From assembly GCF_039393905.1 (NCBI RefSeq), contig NZ_CP135030.1, positions 372,001 through 436,000 of the forward strand: a DNA stretch of 64,000 bases, given 5' to 3'. The stretch is from Buchnera aphidicola (Mindarus japonicus). Its GTDB lineage: Bacteria; Pseudomonadota; Gammaproteobacteria; Enterobacterales; Enterobacteriaceae. This document shows, piece by piece, positions 56,698 through 64,000 of this stretch (the first letter of the stretch is position 1; each line of letters begins with the position of its first letter). Both the position numbers and the translations under genes were made by a program. The notes beneath the pieces were generated by a model. That model was not told the DNA's origin and made no database searches. It was given only the letters and a program-made list of their open reading frames with translations.

Positions 56698-57564
56698 TTA
56701 ACTAACATAACATACTGAAATTAAAAAACTAAAAAAAAATATTACCCCTATAGAAATAAAAAACATGATCTTCGACCATAAAGTATAACTAAAACAATTA
56801 ATTGTTAAAATTCCTAAAATAAACCAACACGATCCTAATACAGAAATACTTAAAAAATATAAATAATTAGTAACATTTAAAATATATAGAAAAATAGAAA
56901 AAAAAATAAAGAATATAATATATAATAATATATTATATTGAGTTTTTCGAATACCATTGACAACAGAAAAAACAGGTATATCAGCTGATTTATAATCATG
57001 AAATCGAAAGATGGAAATTGAATAAAAATGAATAATTTGCCAACATAAAAAAATTAGAAATAGAAATAAAGTACATAAATTTATTTTGTTTTCCACAACA
57101 GAATAACCAATTATTGGAGGTAAAGAACCTGAAAAACCACCAATAATAGTTGAATAAACAAAATTAGGCTTCATATATTTACTATATAAAAAAACATAAA
57201 TTAGAAATCCAATAAAATTTAAAAAAAAAACTAATATATTTGTAAAAAAAAATAAATACAAAAAGCCTAAAACTCCTAGAAAAGTTCCATAAGAAAAAGC
57301 GAAGTTAATCGACACTAGTTTTTTAGGCAATGCTCTATTTCTTGTTCTATGCATTTTTTTATCTATATCTTTATCTATAATATTATTAAATACACATCCA
57401 GAAGCAATAACTAGAAATGTTCCAATTAACACATTTAATAATAAAAAAAAATGAATATCTCCTTTAGCAGCTAAAAAAAAACCTCCTATTACAGGTATTA
57501 AATTCCCTAATATAATCTTTGGTTTGATAATTTCTAAATATTGTTTAAAAATTGTAAAATTCAT
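56698..57564 (-). CDS. cyoE: heme O synthase (protoheme IX farnesyltransferase) CyoE
   Basis: Integral membrane UbiA-type prenyltransferase making heme O for the bo oxidase. 288 aa (E. coli 296), about nine membrane segments. Aspartate-rich motif NNIIDKDIDKKMHRTRNRAL near residues 61-80 binds the prenyl diphosphate; GGFSGSLPPIIGY and FLCWQIIHFYSIS, FHDYKSADIPVF follow. Last gene of the cyo operon, three bases after cyoD. Confidence 0.96.
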   Translation of the reverse strand: MNFTIFKQYLEIIKPKIILGNLIPVIGGFFLAAKGDIHFFLLLNVLIGTFLVIASGCVFNNIIDKDIDKKMHRTRNRALPKKLVSINFAFSYGTFLGVLGFLYLFFFTNILVFFLNFIGFLIYVFLYSKYMKPNFVYSTIIGGFSGSLPPIIGYSVVENKINLCTLFLFLIFLCWQIIHFYSISIFRFHDYKSADIPVFSVVNGIRKTQYNILLYIIFFIFFSIFLYILNVTNYLYFLSISVLGSCWFILGILTINCFSYTLWSKIMFFISIGVIFFFSFLISVCYVS

Positions 57565-57567
57565 TTT

Positions 57568-57900
57568 TTAATTATCCATTAAATGAAAACTTAAATTAAA
57601 CATAATCCATACAGATCCAAAAAAAATAATAAAAATAATTATTAAAGAAAAAAATGTTGATATTAAATACCAAGGATTTTTTATAGAAAACTCTAATTTA
57701 AAAAAATACTTAAAATGCACTATTATTTGAATAATTGCAAATACAGAAATAAAAAGTAAAGAATGAAATTTTGAAAAAAAATTAAAAATTACTATAAAAA
57801 AAGGAAAAACTGTTAAAATAAACGATAAGAAAAAACCTATTCCATAAATATATATTTCTTTAAAAAAATTTTTTTTTTTACTAGAATTTAATTCTTTCAT
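57568..57900 (-). CDS. cyoD: cytochrome bo oxidase subunit IV CyoD
   Basis: Small membrane subunit of the quinol oxidase, needed for CuB assembly. Three hydrophobic segments; YGIGFFLSFILTVFPFF at the start and GSVWIMFNLSFHLMDN at the end match E. coli. An upstream TTG/longer frame opens at 57945, but ATG 57900 overlaps the cyoC TGA as ATGA and gives 110 aa (E. coli 109), so that start is preferred. Confidence 0.94.
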   Translation of the reverse strand: MKELNSSKKKNFFKEIYIYGIGFFLSFILTVFPFFIVIFNFFSKFHSLLFISVFAIIQIIVHFKYFFKLEFSIKNPWYLISTFFSLIIIFIIFFGSVWIMFNLSFHLMDN

Positions 57901-58514
57901 ATTAATTTTCCAAATAAATAAACAAACGTAAATATACAAATCCATATAATATCAAGAAAATGCCAAAATAATCCTAAACACTTAATTTGAGTTTTAGTTT
58001 TTTTAACTAAACCTATTTTTTTTATATTAATAATCAATATTAAAAGCCAAACCAACCCAGAAAAAATATGTATTCCATGCATACCTACTAAAACAAAAAA
58101 AGAAGATAAGAAAGCATTATTGATTGGTGTATAACCTTTTAAAATTAATGAATATAATTCAAAAAATTCTAAACTAATAAAAGAAAATCCGAGCAAAAAA
58201 GTAATGATCAAAAAGATAAAAAAATATTTTTTTTTATTATAATCAATTAAAATACTAGCTATTCCATAAGTAATGGAGCTAGTTAATAAACAAATAGTTT
58301 CCAAAAAAACAGTTCTTAAATTAAAAAAATCTTTATTAATCCAATTATATGAAACACTATTAGTCATTACAGCAAATATTGAAAAAATTGTAGCAAATAA
58401 TATACAATCACTAATTAAATATATCCAAAATCCAAAAACTATTTTTTCATTAATATCTTTTTTTTTAGAAATATCTTTTTTTTTAATAATATTATTTAAA
58501 TTATTAATTAACAT
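57897..58514 (-). CDS. cyoC: cytochrome bo oxidase subunit III CyoC
   Basis: Five-helix membrane subunit of the bo oxidase. 205 aa (E. coli 204). FGFWIYLISDCILFATIF, TSSITYGIAS, HGIHIFSGLVWLL and a C-terminal WHFLDIIWICIFTFVYL, the heme-copper subunit III signature, are clear. Translationally coupled to cyoD through ATGA and 38 bases after cyoB. Confidence 0.95.
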   Translation of the reverse strand: MLINNLNNIIKKKDISKKKDINEKIVFGFWIYLISDCILFATIFSIFAVMTNSVSYNWINKDFFNLRTVFLETICLLTSSITYGIASILIDYNKKKYFFIFLIITFLLGFSFISLEFFELYSLILKGYTPINNAFLSSFFVLVGMHGIHIFSGLVWLLILIINIKKIGLVKKTKTQIKCLGLFWHFLDIIWICIFTFVYLFGKLI

Positions 58515-58552
58515 TTTTATAAACCCAATTTTTTTATTATTTTAATTTTTTT

Positions 58553-60484
58553 TTATTTTTTTACATTAATTATAGTTTTGCAACTTTTTTTACAACTATC
58601 ACTAATCCATATTAAAATAATAGTTAAAAATGATAATGATCCCAACCACCAAATATGCCATACGAAAGAAAATCCTAATAAAATAGAGAAAAAAGAAATT
58701 ATTACACCTATATTAGTATTGTTAGGGATAATTATATTTTTTTGATTAAATATACTATTTTTTTTAAAATGATTATTTTTTTTAATTCTCCAAAAATCGT
58801 CTCTTTCTTTAACTTCAGGACATAATAAAAAATTATATACCGGAGGTGGAGATAATGTCGACCATTCTAATGTTCTACCGTCCCATGGATCTCCAGTTAA
58901 ATCAGCATATTTTTTTCTTAAAATAATCGATTTTATAACTTGAATAATTTGACAAATTATACCAATAGCAATAAAAAACGTACCTACAGCTGAAATTAAT
59001 AAAAAAGAATGAAATTGATCTTCTATATTCTGACTTAAACGTCGAGTCATTCCCATTATTCCAAGATAATACAAAGGCATAAAAGCTAAAAAAAATCCTG
59101 TTATCCAAAAATAAAATGCTTTTTTTCCCCAATATTCATCTAAAGTAAACCCAAATAGTTTAGGAAACCAATAAGTTATCCCTGAAAAACAACCAAACAC
59201 TACACCACCAATAATTACATTATGAAAATGAGCCACTAAAAATAAACTGTTATGCAAAACAAAATTTACACTTGGAACAGACAATAATACGCCGGTCATA
59301 CCACCGATAGAAAACGTAATCAAAAATCCAATAGCCCATAACATAGCAGAATGTAACTCTATTCTTCCTCTATACATAGTAAATAACCAGTTAAAAATTT
59401 TAACTCCAGTTGGAATAGCTATAATCATTGTAGCAATACCAAAAAAACTGTTTATATTGGCCCCGGATCCCATAGTAAAAAAATGATGTAACCAAACAAT
59501 GAAAGATAAAATTGTTATAGCAATAGTAGCCCAAACTAATGAAACATATCCAAATAATGTTTTTTTTGAAAAAGTTGGAACTACTTCAGAAAAAATTCCA
59601 AAAGCTGGAAGAATTAAAATATATACTTCTGGATGTCCCCAAATCCAAATTAAATTTATATACATCATAGGATTTCCACCAAAACTGTTGGTAAAAAAAT
59701 GAAAACCTAAATATCTATCTAAAGTTAATAACATTAACACCACAGTTAATACAGGAAAAGCACATATTATTAATATATTAGTACAAAGAGATGTCCAAGT
59801 GAAAATTGGCATTTTAAACATACTCATCCCAATTGTTCTCATTTTTAAAATTGTTACTAAAAAGTTAATCCCAGTTAAAGTTGTACCTATTCCAGCAATT
59901 TGTAAACTCCAAATCCAATAATCTACACCCACTCCTGGATTATATTGTAATTCTGATAAAGGAGGGTATGCTAACCATCCAGTTTGTGCAAATTCTCCTA
60001 TTCCTAAAGAAATATTTAAAATCATTGCTCCACTAAAAGTTAACCAAAAACTTATGTTATTCAGTGTTGGAAACGCTACATCTCTAGCTCCAATTTGCAA
60101 AGGAACAACAAAATTCATTAAACCTATTACTAACGGCATAGCGACAAAAAAAATCATAATAACACCGTGAGCAGTAAATATTTGATCATAATGATGAGAA
60201 GGTAAAAATCCCTGTTTTCCTGAAGAAGATATTACTTGTTGTAATCGCATCATAATAGCATCAGCAAATCCTCGGAATAGCATTACAAATGCCAAAATAA
60301 TATACATTATTGCTATTTTTTTATGATCTACAGAACAACACCATTCTGTCCAAAAAATTTTCCATTTTTTAAAATACGTCATTAAAAAAAATATACAACA
60401 AACTGTTAATATGATTAAAAAACAAGTAAACATAATAATTGGTTCATTATATGGTATATCAGATAAAGTTAATTTTCCAAGCAT
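58553..60484 (-). CDS. cyoB: cytochrome bo ubiquinol oxidase subunit I CyoB
   Basis: Catalytic subunit with low-spin heme b, heme o3 and CuB; reduces oxygen to water and pumps protons. 643 aa (E. coli 663). Heme and copper ligands are present: [21 protein letters not shown] (His and cross-linked Tyr), LHHFFT, and [21 protein letters not shown] near the N-terminus and the quinone-site [10 protein letters not shown] are kept. Only the C-terminal tail is shorter and diverged. It is the only respiratory oxidase seen in the window. Confidence 0.98.
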   Translation of the reverse strand: MLGKLTLSDIPYNEPIIMFTCFLIILTVCCIFFLMTYFKKWKIFWTEWCCSVDHKKIAIMYIILAFVMLFRGFADAIMMRLQQVISSSGKQGFLPSHHYDQIFTAHGVIMIFFVAMPLVIGLMNFVVPLQIGARDVAFPTLNNISFWLTFSGAMILNISLGIGEFAQTGWLAYPPLSELQYNPGVGVDYWIWSLQIAGIGTTLTGINFLVTILKMRTIGMSMFKMPIFTWTSLCTNILIICAFPVLTVVLMLLTLDRYLGFHFFTNSFGGNPMMYINLIWIWGHPEVYILILPAFGIFSEVVPTFSKKTLFGYVSLVWATIAITILSFIVWLHHFFTMGSGANINSFFGIATMIIAIPTGVKIFNWLFTMYRGRIELHSAMLWAIGFLITFSIGGMTGVLLSVPSVNFVLHNSLFLVAHFHNVIIGGVVFGCFSGITYWFPKLFGFTLDEYWGKKAFYFWITGFFLAFMPLYYLGIMGMTRRLSQNIEDQFHSFLLISAVGTFFIAIGIICQIIQVIKSIILRKKYADLTGDPWDGRTLEWSTLSPPPVYNFLLCPEVKERDDFWRIKKNNHFKKNSIFNQKNIIIPNNTNIGVIISFFSILLGFSFVWHIWWLGSLSFLTIILIWISDSCKKSCKTIINVKK

Positions 60485-60510
60485 TGTTATATCTCTTAAA
60501 ATAAATTAGA

Positions 60511-61404
60511 TTAATTTTTTTTATAATTATTGTTAATATTATTATTAGGTTTTAAATAGCAACTCTGAATTAATTTATTAAAAATAGTATCATCTATATC
60601 AAAAAAATACTGTACTTTATAATTTTCGTCTGGTTTAAAGATATGTTTTAGATATTTTTCTTTATTATATAAAGAAATTCCATTTTTTTTAACCTTATTT
60701 ATCCAAGAAATAAAAGAAGAATTATCTTTTGTAATTAAAACAGAAAATTTCATATTGGAAAAATTCTTTCCACTATAATTAGAAGACATACCTTTGTATT
60801 TTCCTGAACTATTTGCTATTAAATTCAAAGTTGTTGACATACAAGGCATTGCATAGATCTGACTTCCAAGAGACGGAATAAAAAAAGAATTCATTACAGA
60901 ATTAGAAGTAATTTTGAATTGAACAGGAACATTTTTAGGAAATGATATTTCATTAATAGTTGCTATTCGATATTTTGGATAAATAAATAACCACTTCCAA
61001 TCTAAAGCAATTACATTTATTTTTATTGGTTTAATTTTGGAAATTAAAGGCTTACTAGGTTCTAATCTATGAGTAGTTGTATAAGCTACTATTGATAAAC
61101 AAAAAATAATTAATATTGGTATTATCCATACTAATAATTCTATATTTCTAGAGTACGACCAATTTGGAGTATACTTAGATTTAATATTTGATTTTCTGTA
61201 TTTGATAATAAACCAAAAAGTCATTATTATAACTGGAATAACTATTAACAACATCATTCCTAAAGAAAATAACATTATTTTTTTTTGATTAACTGCTATT
61301 TCTCCTTTAGGTTCTAATAAAGAAGCATGACAAGAATTAATAAATAATATTATTGTTACTAACACTATTATTATAATATTTTTTTTTTTTATCGGAAATT
61401 TCAT
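60511..61404 (-). CDS. cyoA: cytochrome bo oxidase subunit II CyoA (lipoprotein)
   Basis: Subunit II of the bo oxidase. 297 aa (E. coli 315). N-terminal signal with lipobox ending at Cys25 (INSC), two membrane segments, then a periplasmic cupredoxin fold without the CuA ligands, as expected for quinol oxidases: PNWSYSRNIELLVW, ALDWKWLFIYP, SNSVMNSFFIPSLGSQIYAMP, YSGKNFSNMKF. AAGG lies upstream of ATG 61404. First gene of cyoABCDE. Lipidation would need lgt, which is absent from its expected place beside thyA. Confidence 0.97.
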   Translation of the reverse strand: MKFPIKKKNIIIIVLVTIILFINSCHASLLEPKGEIAVNQKKIMLFSLGMMLLIVIPVIIMTFWFIIKYRKSNIKSKYTPNWSYSRNIELLVWIIPILIIFCLSIVAYTTTHRLEPSKPLISKIKPIKINVIALDWKWLFIYPKYRIATINEISFPKNVPVQFKITSNSVMNSFFIPSLGSQIYAMPCMSTTLNLIANSSGKYKGMSSNYSGKNFSNMKFSVLITKDNSSFISWINKVKKNGISLYNKEKYLKHIFKPDENYKVQYFFDIDDTIFNKLIQSCYLKPNNNINNNYKKN

Positions 61405-62059
61405 TTTTACAAACCTTAAAAATAATATTTTTTTAATAAAGAATATATTTCTTATATATACAGCATATTTTTTTTAATTTTTTACTAGTATTTAATTTAT
61501 TTTTTTTAAAAAACTGATCATTAAGTATAAAAAATATAATAACTTATTTTTTAATTTTTTTAAAAAAAAATAAATAAATTTTATGTTAAATATGACTAAC
61601 TATTTTTTTTAAAAAAAAAGATAAAAAACAATATTCTTGTTTTATAAAATTTTAAATATTATAATAATTTCGAATAATTTTCTATTTACTAAAAATATTT
61701 ATTCAAAAAATATGTATTTATACAAACATTTTTTATTTTTTTTAAAAAAATTTTATAAATTGATTATTTTTTAATTTTATATTTCTAACATTTAGAATAA
61801 TTAAAAGTAATAAAAGAATTAAATTATTTTAATACATTATAAAAAATAAATATATAATCATTTTTTTATAATAATATTATTATATCAAAGTATTACTTTA
61901 AGCATATTTATTTTTGAAAATTTTGAATATTAAAATATATTTTTTAAAAAAAAATTTATTTTATTAAAATAGATTTTTTTATTAAACTTAAAAAATACTT
62001 TTCATATTTTTTCTAAAATCAATAGCATAAATTATTATTTATAAGGGTAGTAAAATACT
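61405..62059. other. long divergent spacer between cyoA and tig
   Basis: 655 bases, the longest gene-free stretch in the window, nearly all A/T with long T and A runs. In E. coli ampG, yajG and bolA lie here; I read no remnant of any in six frames. It must hold the cyo operon promoter (minus) and the tig promoter (plus, candidate listed). No stable hairpin stands out. Confidence 0.6.
61914..61941 (+). promoter_or_regulatory. candidate promoter of tig
   Basis: TTGAAA (61914-61919), 16-base spacer, TATATT (61936-61941), giving a leader of about 110 bases before tig. AT-rich context makes chance matches common, so this is tentative. Confidence 0.3.
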
Positions 62060-63331
62060 ATGAAAACTAGTAAAGATTCTAAAAAATATATAAAAATAAC
62101 AATTCCACATGATGATATAAATACAGCAATAAAAAAAGAACTATTATCTTTTAGCAAAAAAATAAAAATAAATGGTTTTCGAGCCGGTAAAGTTCCTATT
62201 CAAATAATTCAAAAAAACTACCAAACTACAATAGAAAAAAAAATTATTTTAAAAAAAATGAAGGAAAAATTTTTAGATTTTATTTTAGAAAAAAAAATAG
62301 TACCTATCAAAGAACCAAAATATTATCCTTCTAAATATATAACAGGAAAAGATTTTATTTACTTTGTAGATATTGAAAAATACCCATCCGTTAAAATAAG
62401 AAAAAAAAAGTTTAATAACATTAAGAAATTAATTGTTAATTTCGATGATCAAGACACTCAATTTTTTATAGATAACTTTATTTATAATAATAATTGGATC
62501 GAAAAGAAAGATAATATTAATATTGGGGATGAAGTTACAATAAGATATAAAATCTTTTTACTGGATAAAAAAATAAATTTAGATAATTCAATCTATTCTT
62601 TTTTTATGGGAAAAAATGAAATTTTAAAAGAAATAGAAGAAAAAATATTTTTTTCATCTAAAAATGAAAAATTTTCTGTATTTATTAATATTGATCAATA
62701 TTATCCAGAAGAAAAAATTCAAGGGAAAGAAATTAAAATAGAAATAAAAGTTTTAACCATTAAAGAAAAAGAAAAGCAATTAATAAATGAAGAAAGTTTA
62801 AAATTAATGAATTGGAAAAATTCAATTGAAAAATTTTTTGAAAAAATTAATCAACAAATGAAATCAGAAATTAAAAATATAAATTTTATTTATTTAAAAA
62901 AACAAATTATTAGCAACTTAATTTCTGAAAATCCTATAAAGTTACCATTTACATGGATTAAAAGAGAATCAAAATTATTAAAAATTTATAATGATTATAT
63001 TTTTAAAAAAAATAAAAAAAATCTTTTAATACCATTACCTTATAATAATATTATTCTTCAATCTAAGAATAGAATAAAAAGTAAGTTGCTATTAAATAAA
63101 ATTATTGAAGAAAACAATCTACAAATAAATGATGAAAAGCTAAGAATATATAATAAAAAAATAATAAAAGAATATAAAAATTTTTCTCAAAAAAATATAG
63201 AAACAAAAAAAGAAGAAATAAAAAATCTTTTATTAGAAAATAAAGCGATTAAATTTTTAATAAAAAAAACAGAAAAAATCAAAAAAAAATGTTCTTTTAA
63301 GAAAGCTATTTACTATGCCTTGAACACATAA
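62060..63331 (+). CDS. tig: trigger factor
   Basis: Ribosome-associated chaperone at the nascent chain exit. 423 aa (E. coli 432). The ribosome-docking signature GFRAGKVP is at residues 39-46. The middle PPIase (FKBP-like) domain is reduced: the E. coli DFTGSVDGEEFEGG and PGFEDGIKG blocks are unrecognisable (IRYKIFLLDKKINLDN, LKEIEEKIFF), so isomerase activity is doubtful, while the long helical C-terminal chaperone arms remain in length. Start ATG 62060 follows AAGGG at a long spacing of 12; an in-frame stop lies at 62051. clpP follows as in E. coli. Confidence 0.92.
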   Translation: MKTSKDSKKYIKITIPHDDINTAIKKELLSFSKKIKINGFRAGKVPIQIIQKNYQTTIEKKIILKKMKEKFLDFILEKKIVPIKEPKYYPSKYITGKDFIYFVDIEKYPSVKIRKKKFNNIKKLIVNFDDQDTQFFIDNFIYNNNWIEKKDNINIGDEVTIRYKIFLLDKKINLDNSIYSFFMGKNEILKEIEEKIFFSSKNEKFSVFINIDQYYPEEKIQGKEIKIEIKVLTIKEKEKQLINEESLKLMNWKNSIEKFFEKINQQMKSEIKNINFIYLKKQIISNLISENPIKLPFTWIKRESKLLKIYNDYIFKKNKKNLLIPLPYNNIILQSKNRIKSKLLLNKIIEENNLQINDEKLRIYNKKIIKEYKNFSQKNIETKKEEIKNLLLENKAIKFLIKKTEKIKKKCSFKKAIYYALNT

Positions 63332-63387
63332 AAAAATATATTTTTTATATATATTGACTTGCAATTTTAAAATACAGGGAAATATTT

Positions 63388-64000
63388 ATGTTTAATAATA
63401 ATTTTTTATTATCTAAAGAAGATAAAAAAATAAATTTTTTACCTATGGTTATAGAACAAACGCCTAGAGGCGAACGATCTTATGATATATATTCTCGATT
63501 ATTACAAGAAAGAATTATTTTTATAACGGGTGTAATAGAAGATTACTTAGCTAATTCTGTTATTGCACAACTTTTATTTTTAGAAGCGGAAAATCCAAAT
63601 AAAGATATTTCACTGTATATCAACTCTCCAGGAGGTGTAATTTCTTCAGGAATATCTATTTATGATACGATGCAATTTATTACACCAGAAATTAATACTA
63701 TTTGTATAGGACAGGCATGTTCTATGGGTGCTTTTTTACTATCTTCAGGAACAAAAGGCAAAAGATTTTCTCTTCCTAATTCTAGAATCATGATACATCA
63801 ACCATTAGGAGGTTGCAAAGGACAAGTTTCTGACATAGAAATTCATGCTAATGAAATTATTAAAGTTAAAAAAAAATTAAATCGTATCTTTTCTATGCAA
63901 ACAGGAAAATCAATAAAAAAAATAGAAAAAGATACCGAAAGAGATTGCTTTCTTTCAGCTAAAGAAGCCTTAAAATATGGATTGATAGATTCAATTTTAA
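63388..64000 (+). CDS. clpP: ATP-dependent Clp protease proteolytic subunit (cut by window end)
   Basis: Serine protease that forms the tetradecameric chamber used with ClpX or ClpA. ATG 63388 has AGGGAAA upstream. 204 codons are visible and only a few C-terminal residues are missing (E. coli 207). Catalytic triad Ser112 (GQACSMGA), His137 (MIHQPLGG) and Asp186 (DTERDCF) present. The residue next to the nucleophile is Cys where E. coli has Ala. [21 protein letters not shown] shows the mature N-terminus is conserved. Confidence 0.97.
   Translation, partial: MFNNNFLLSKEDKKINFLPMVIEQTPRGERSYDIYSRLLQERIIFITGVIEDYLANSVIAQLLFLEAENPNKDISLYINSPGGVISSGISIYDTMQFITPEINTICIGQACSMGAFLLSSGTKGKRFSLPNSRIMIHQPLGGCKGQVSDIEIHANEIIKVKKKLNRIFSMQTGKSIKKIEKDTERDCFLSAKEALKYGLIDSIL

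Overview
The window is a stretch of very AT-rich chromosome (spacers are almost pure A/T) from a strongly reduced gammaproteobacterial endosymbiont. Nearly every gene is the closest match I can recall to an Escherichia coli protein of the same length, neighbouring genes keep short runs of E. coli order with members missing in between, and nothing mobile is present. The gene content and order fit Buchnera aphidicola, the primary endosymbiont of aphids. That assignment is inference from recalled synteny, not a database result.

Layout. 1-1382: end of eno with a terminator hairpin, then the queuosine genes queE and queD. 1724-10455: a seven-gene minus-strand block cysJ-cysI-cysH-cysG-cysD-cysN-cysC, the whole route from sulfate to sulfide including the siroheme synthase that sulfite reductase needs. 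10501-17191: mutS, polA and engB. 17192-25777: typA, gmk, ygfZ, prfB (with programmed frameshift), lysS, lysA, thyA. 25918-32922: miaB, ybeY, corC, leuS, holA, tusA. 32942-38642: asd, yhgN, pgk, fbaA, mscS. 38659-48804: recC, recB, recD and argA. 49003-49079: initiator tRNA-fMet. 49485-54503: ribH, thiL, ribD, nusB, dxs. 54726-56661: a stand-alone ThiI-type rhodanese, yajR, tusE. 56698-61404: the cytochrome bo oxidase operon cyoABCDE (minus strand). 62060-end: tig and clpP, the latter cut by the window edge.

How the genes work together. The set mixes host-provisioning pathways (sulfate assimilation, lysine by lysA and asd, arginine by argA, riboflavin by ribD/ribH) with core housekeeping and one terminal oxidase. 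Sulfur handling recurs: cys genes, TusA and TusE of the tRNA 2-thiouridine relay, MiaB methylthiolation, and the ThiI rhodanese domain.

Most noteworthy observations. (1) prfB keeps the full +1 frameshift architecture but the in-frame stop is TAA instead of the usual TGA. (2) ybeY is split by a one-base frameshift lying in poly-A tracts. (3) Several fidelity or catalytic sites look eroded inside otherwise intact genes: the 3'-5' exonuclease motifs of PolA, the editing site of LeuRS, the PPIase domain of trigger factor, Asp to Asn in the QueD triad, and Gly to Ser in the DXS thiamine diphosphate motif. (4) thiI is reduced to its C-terminal rhodanese domain. I found no evidence of a wholly new system, CRISPR, prophage or insertion sequence.
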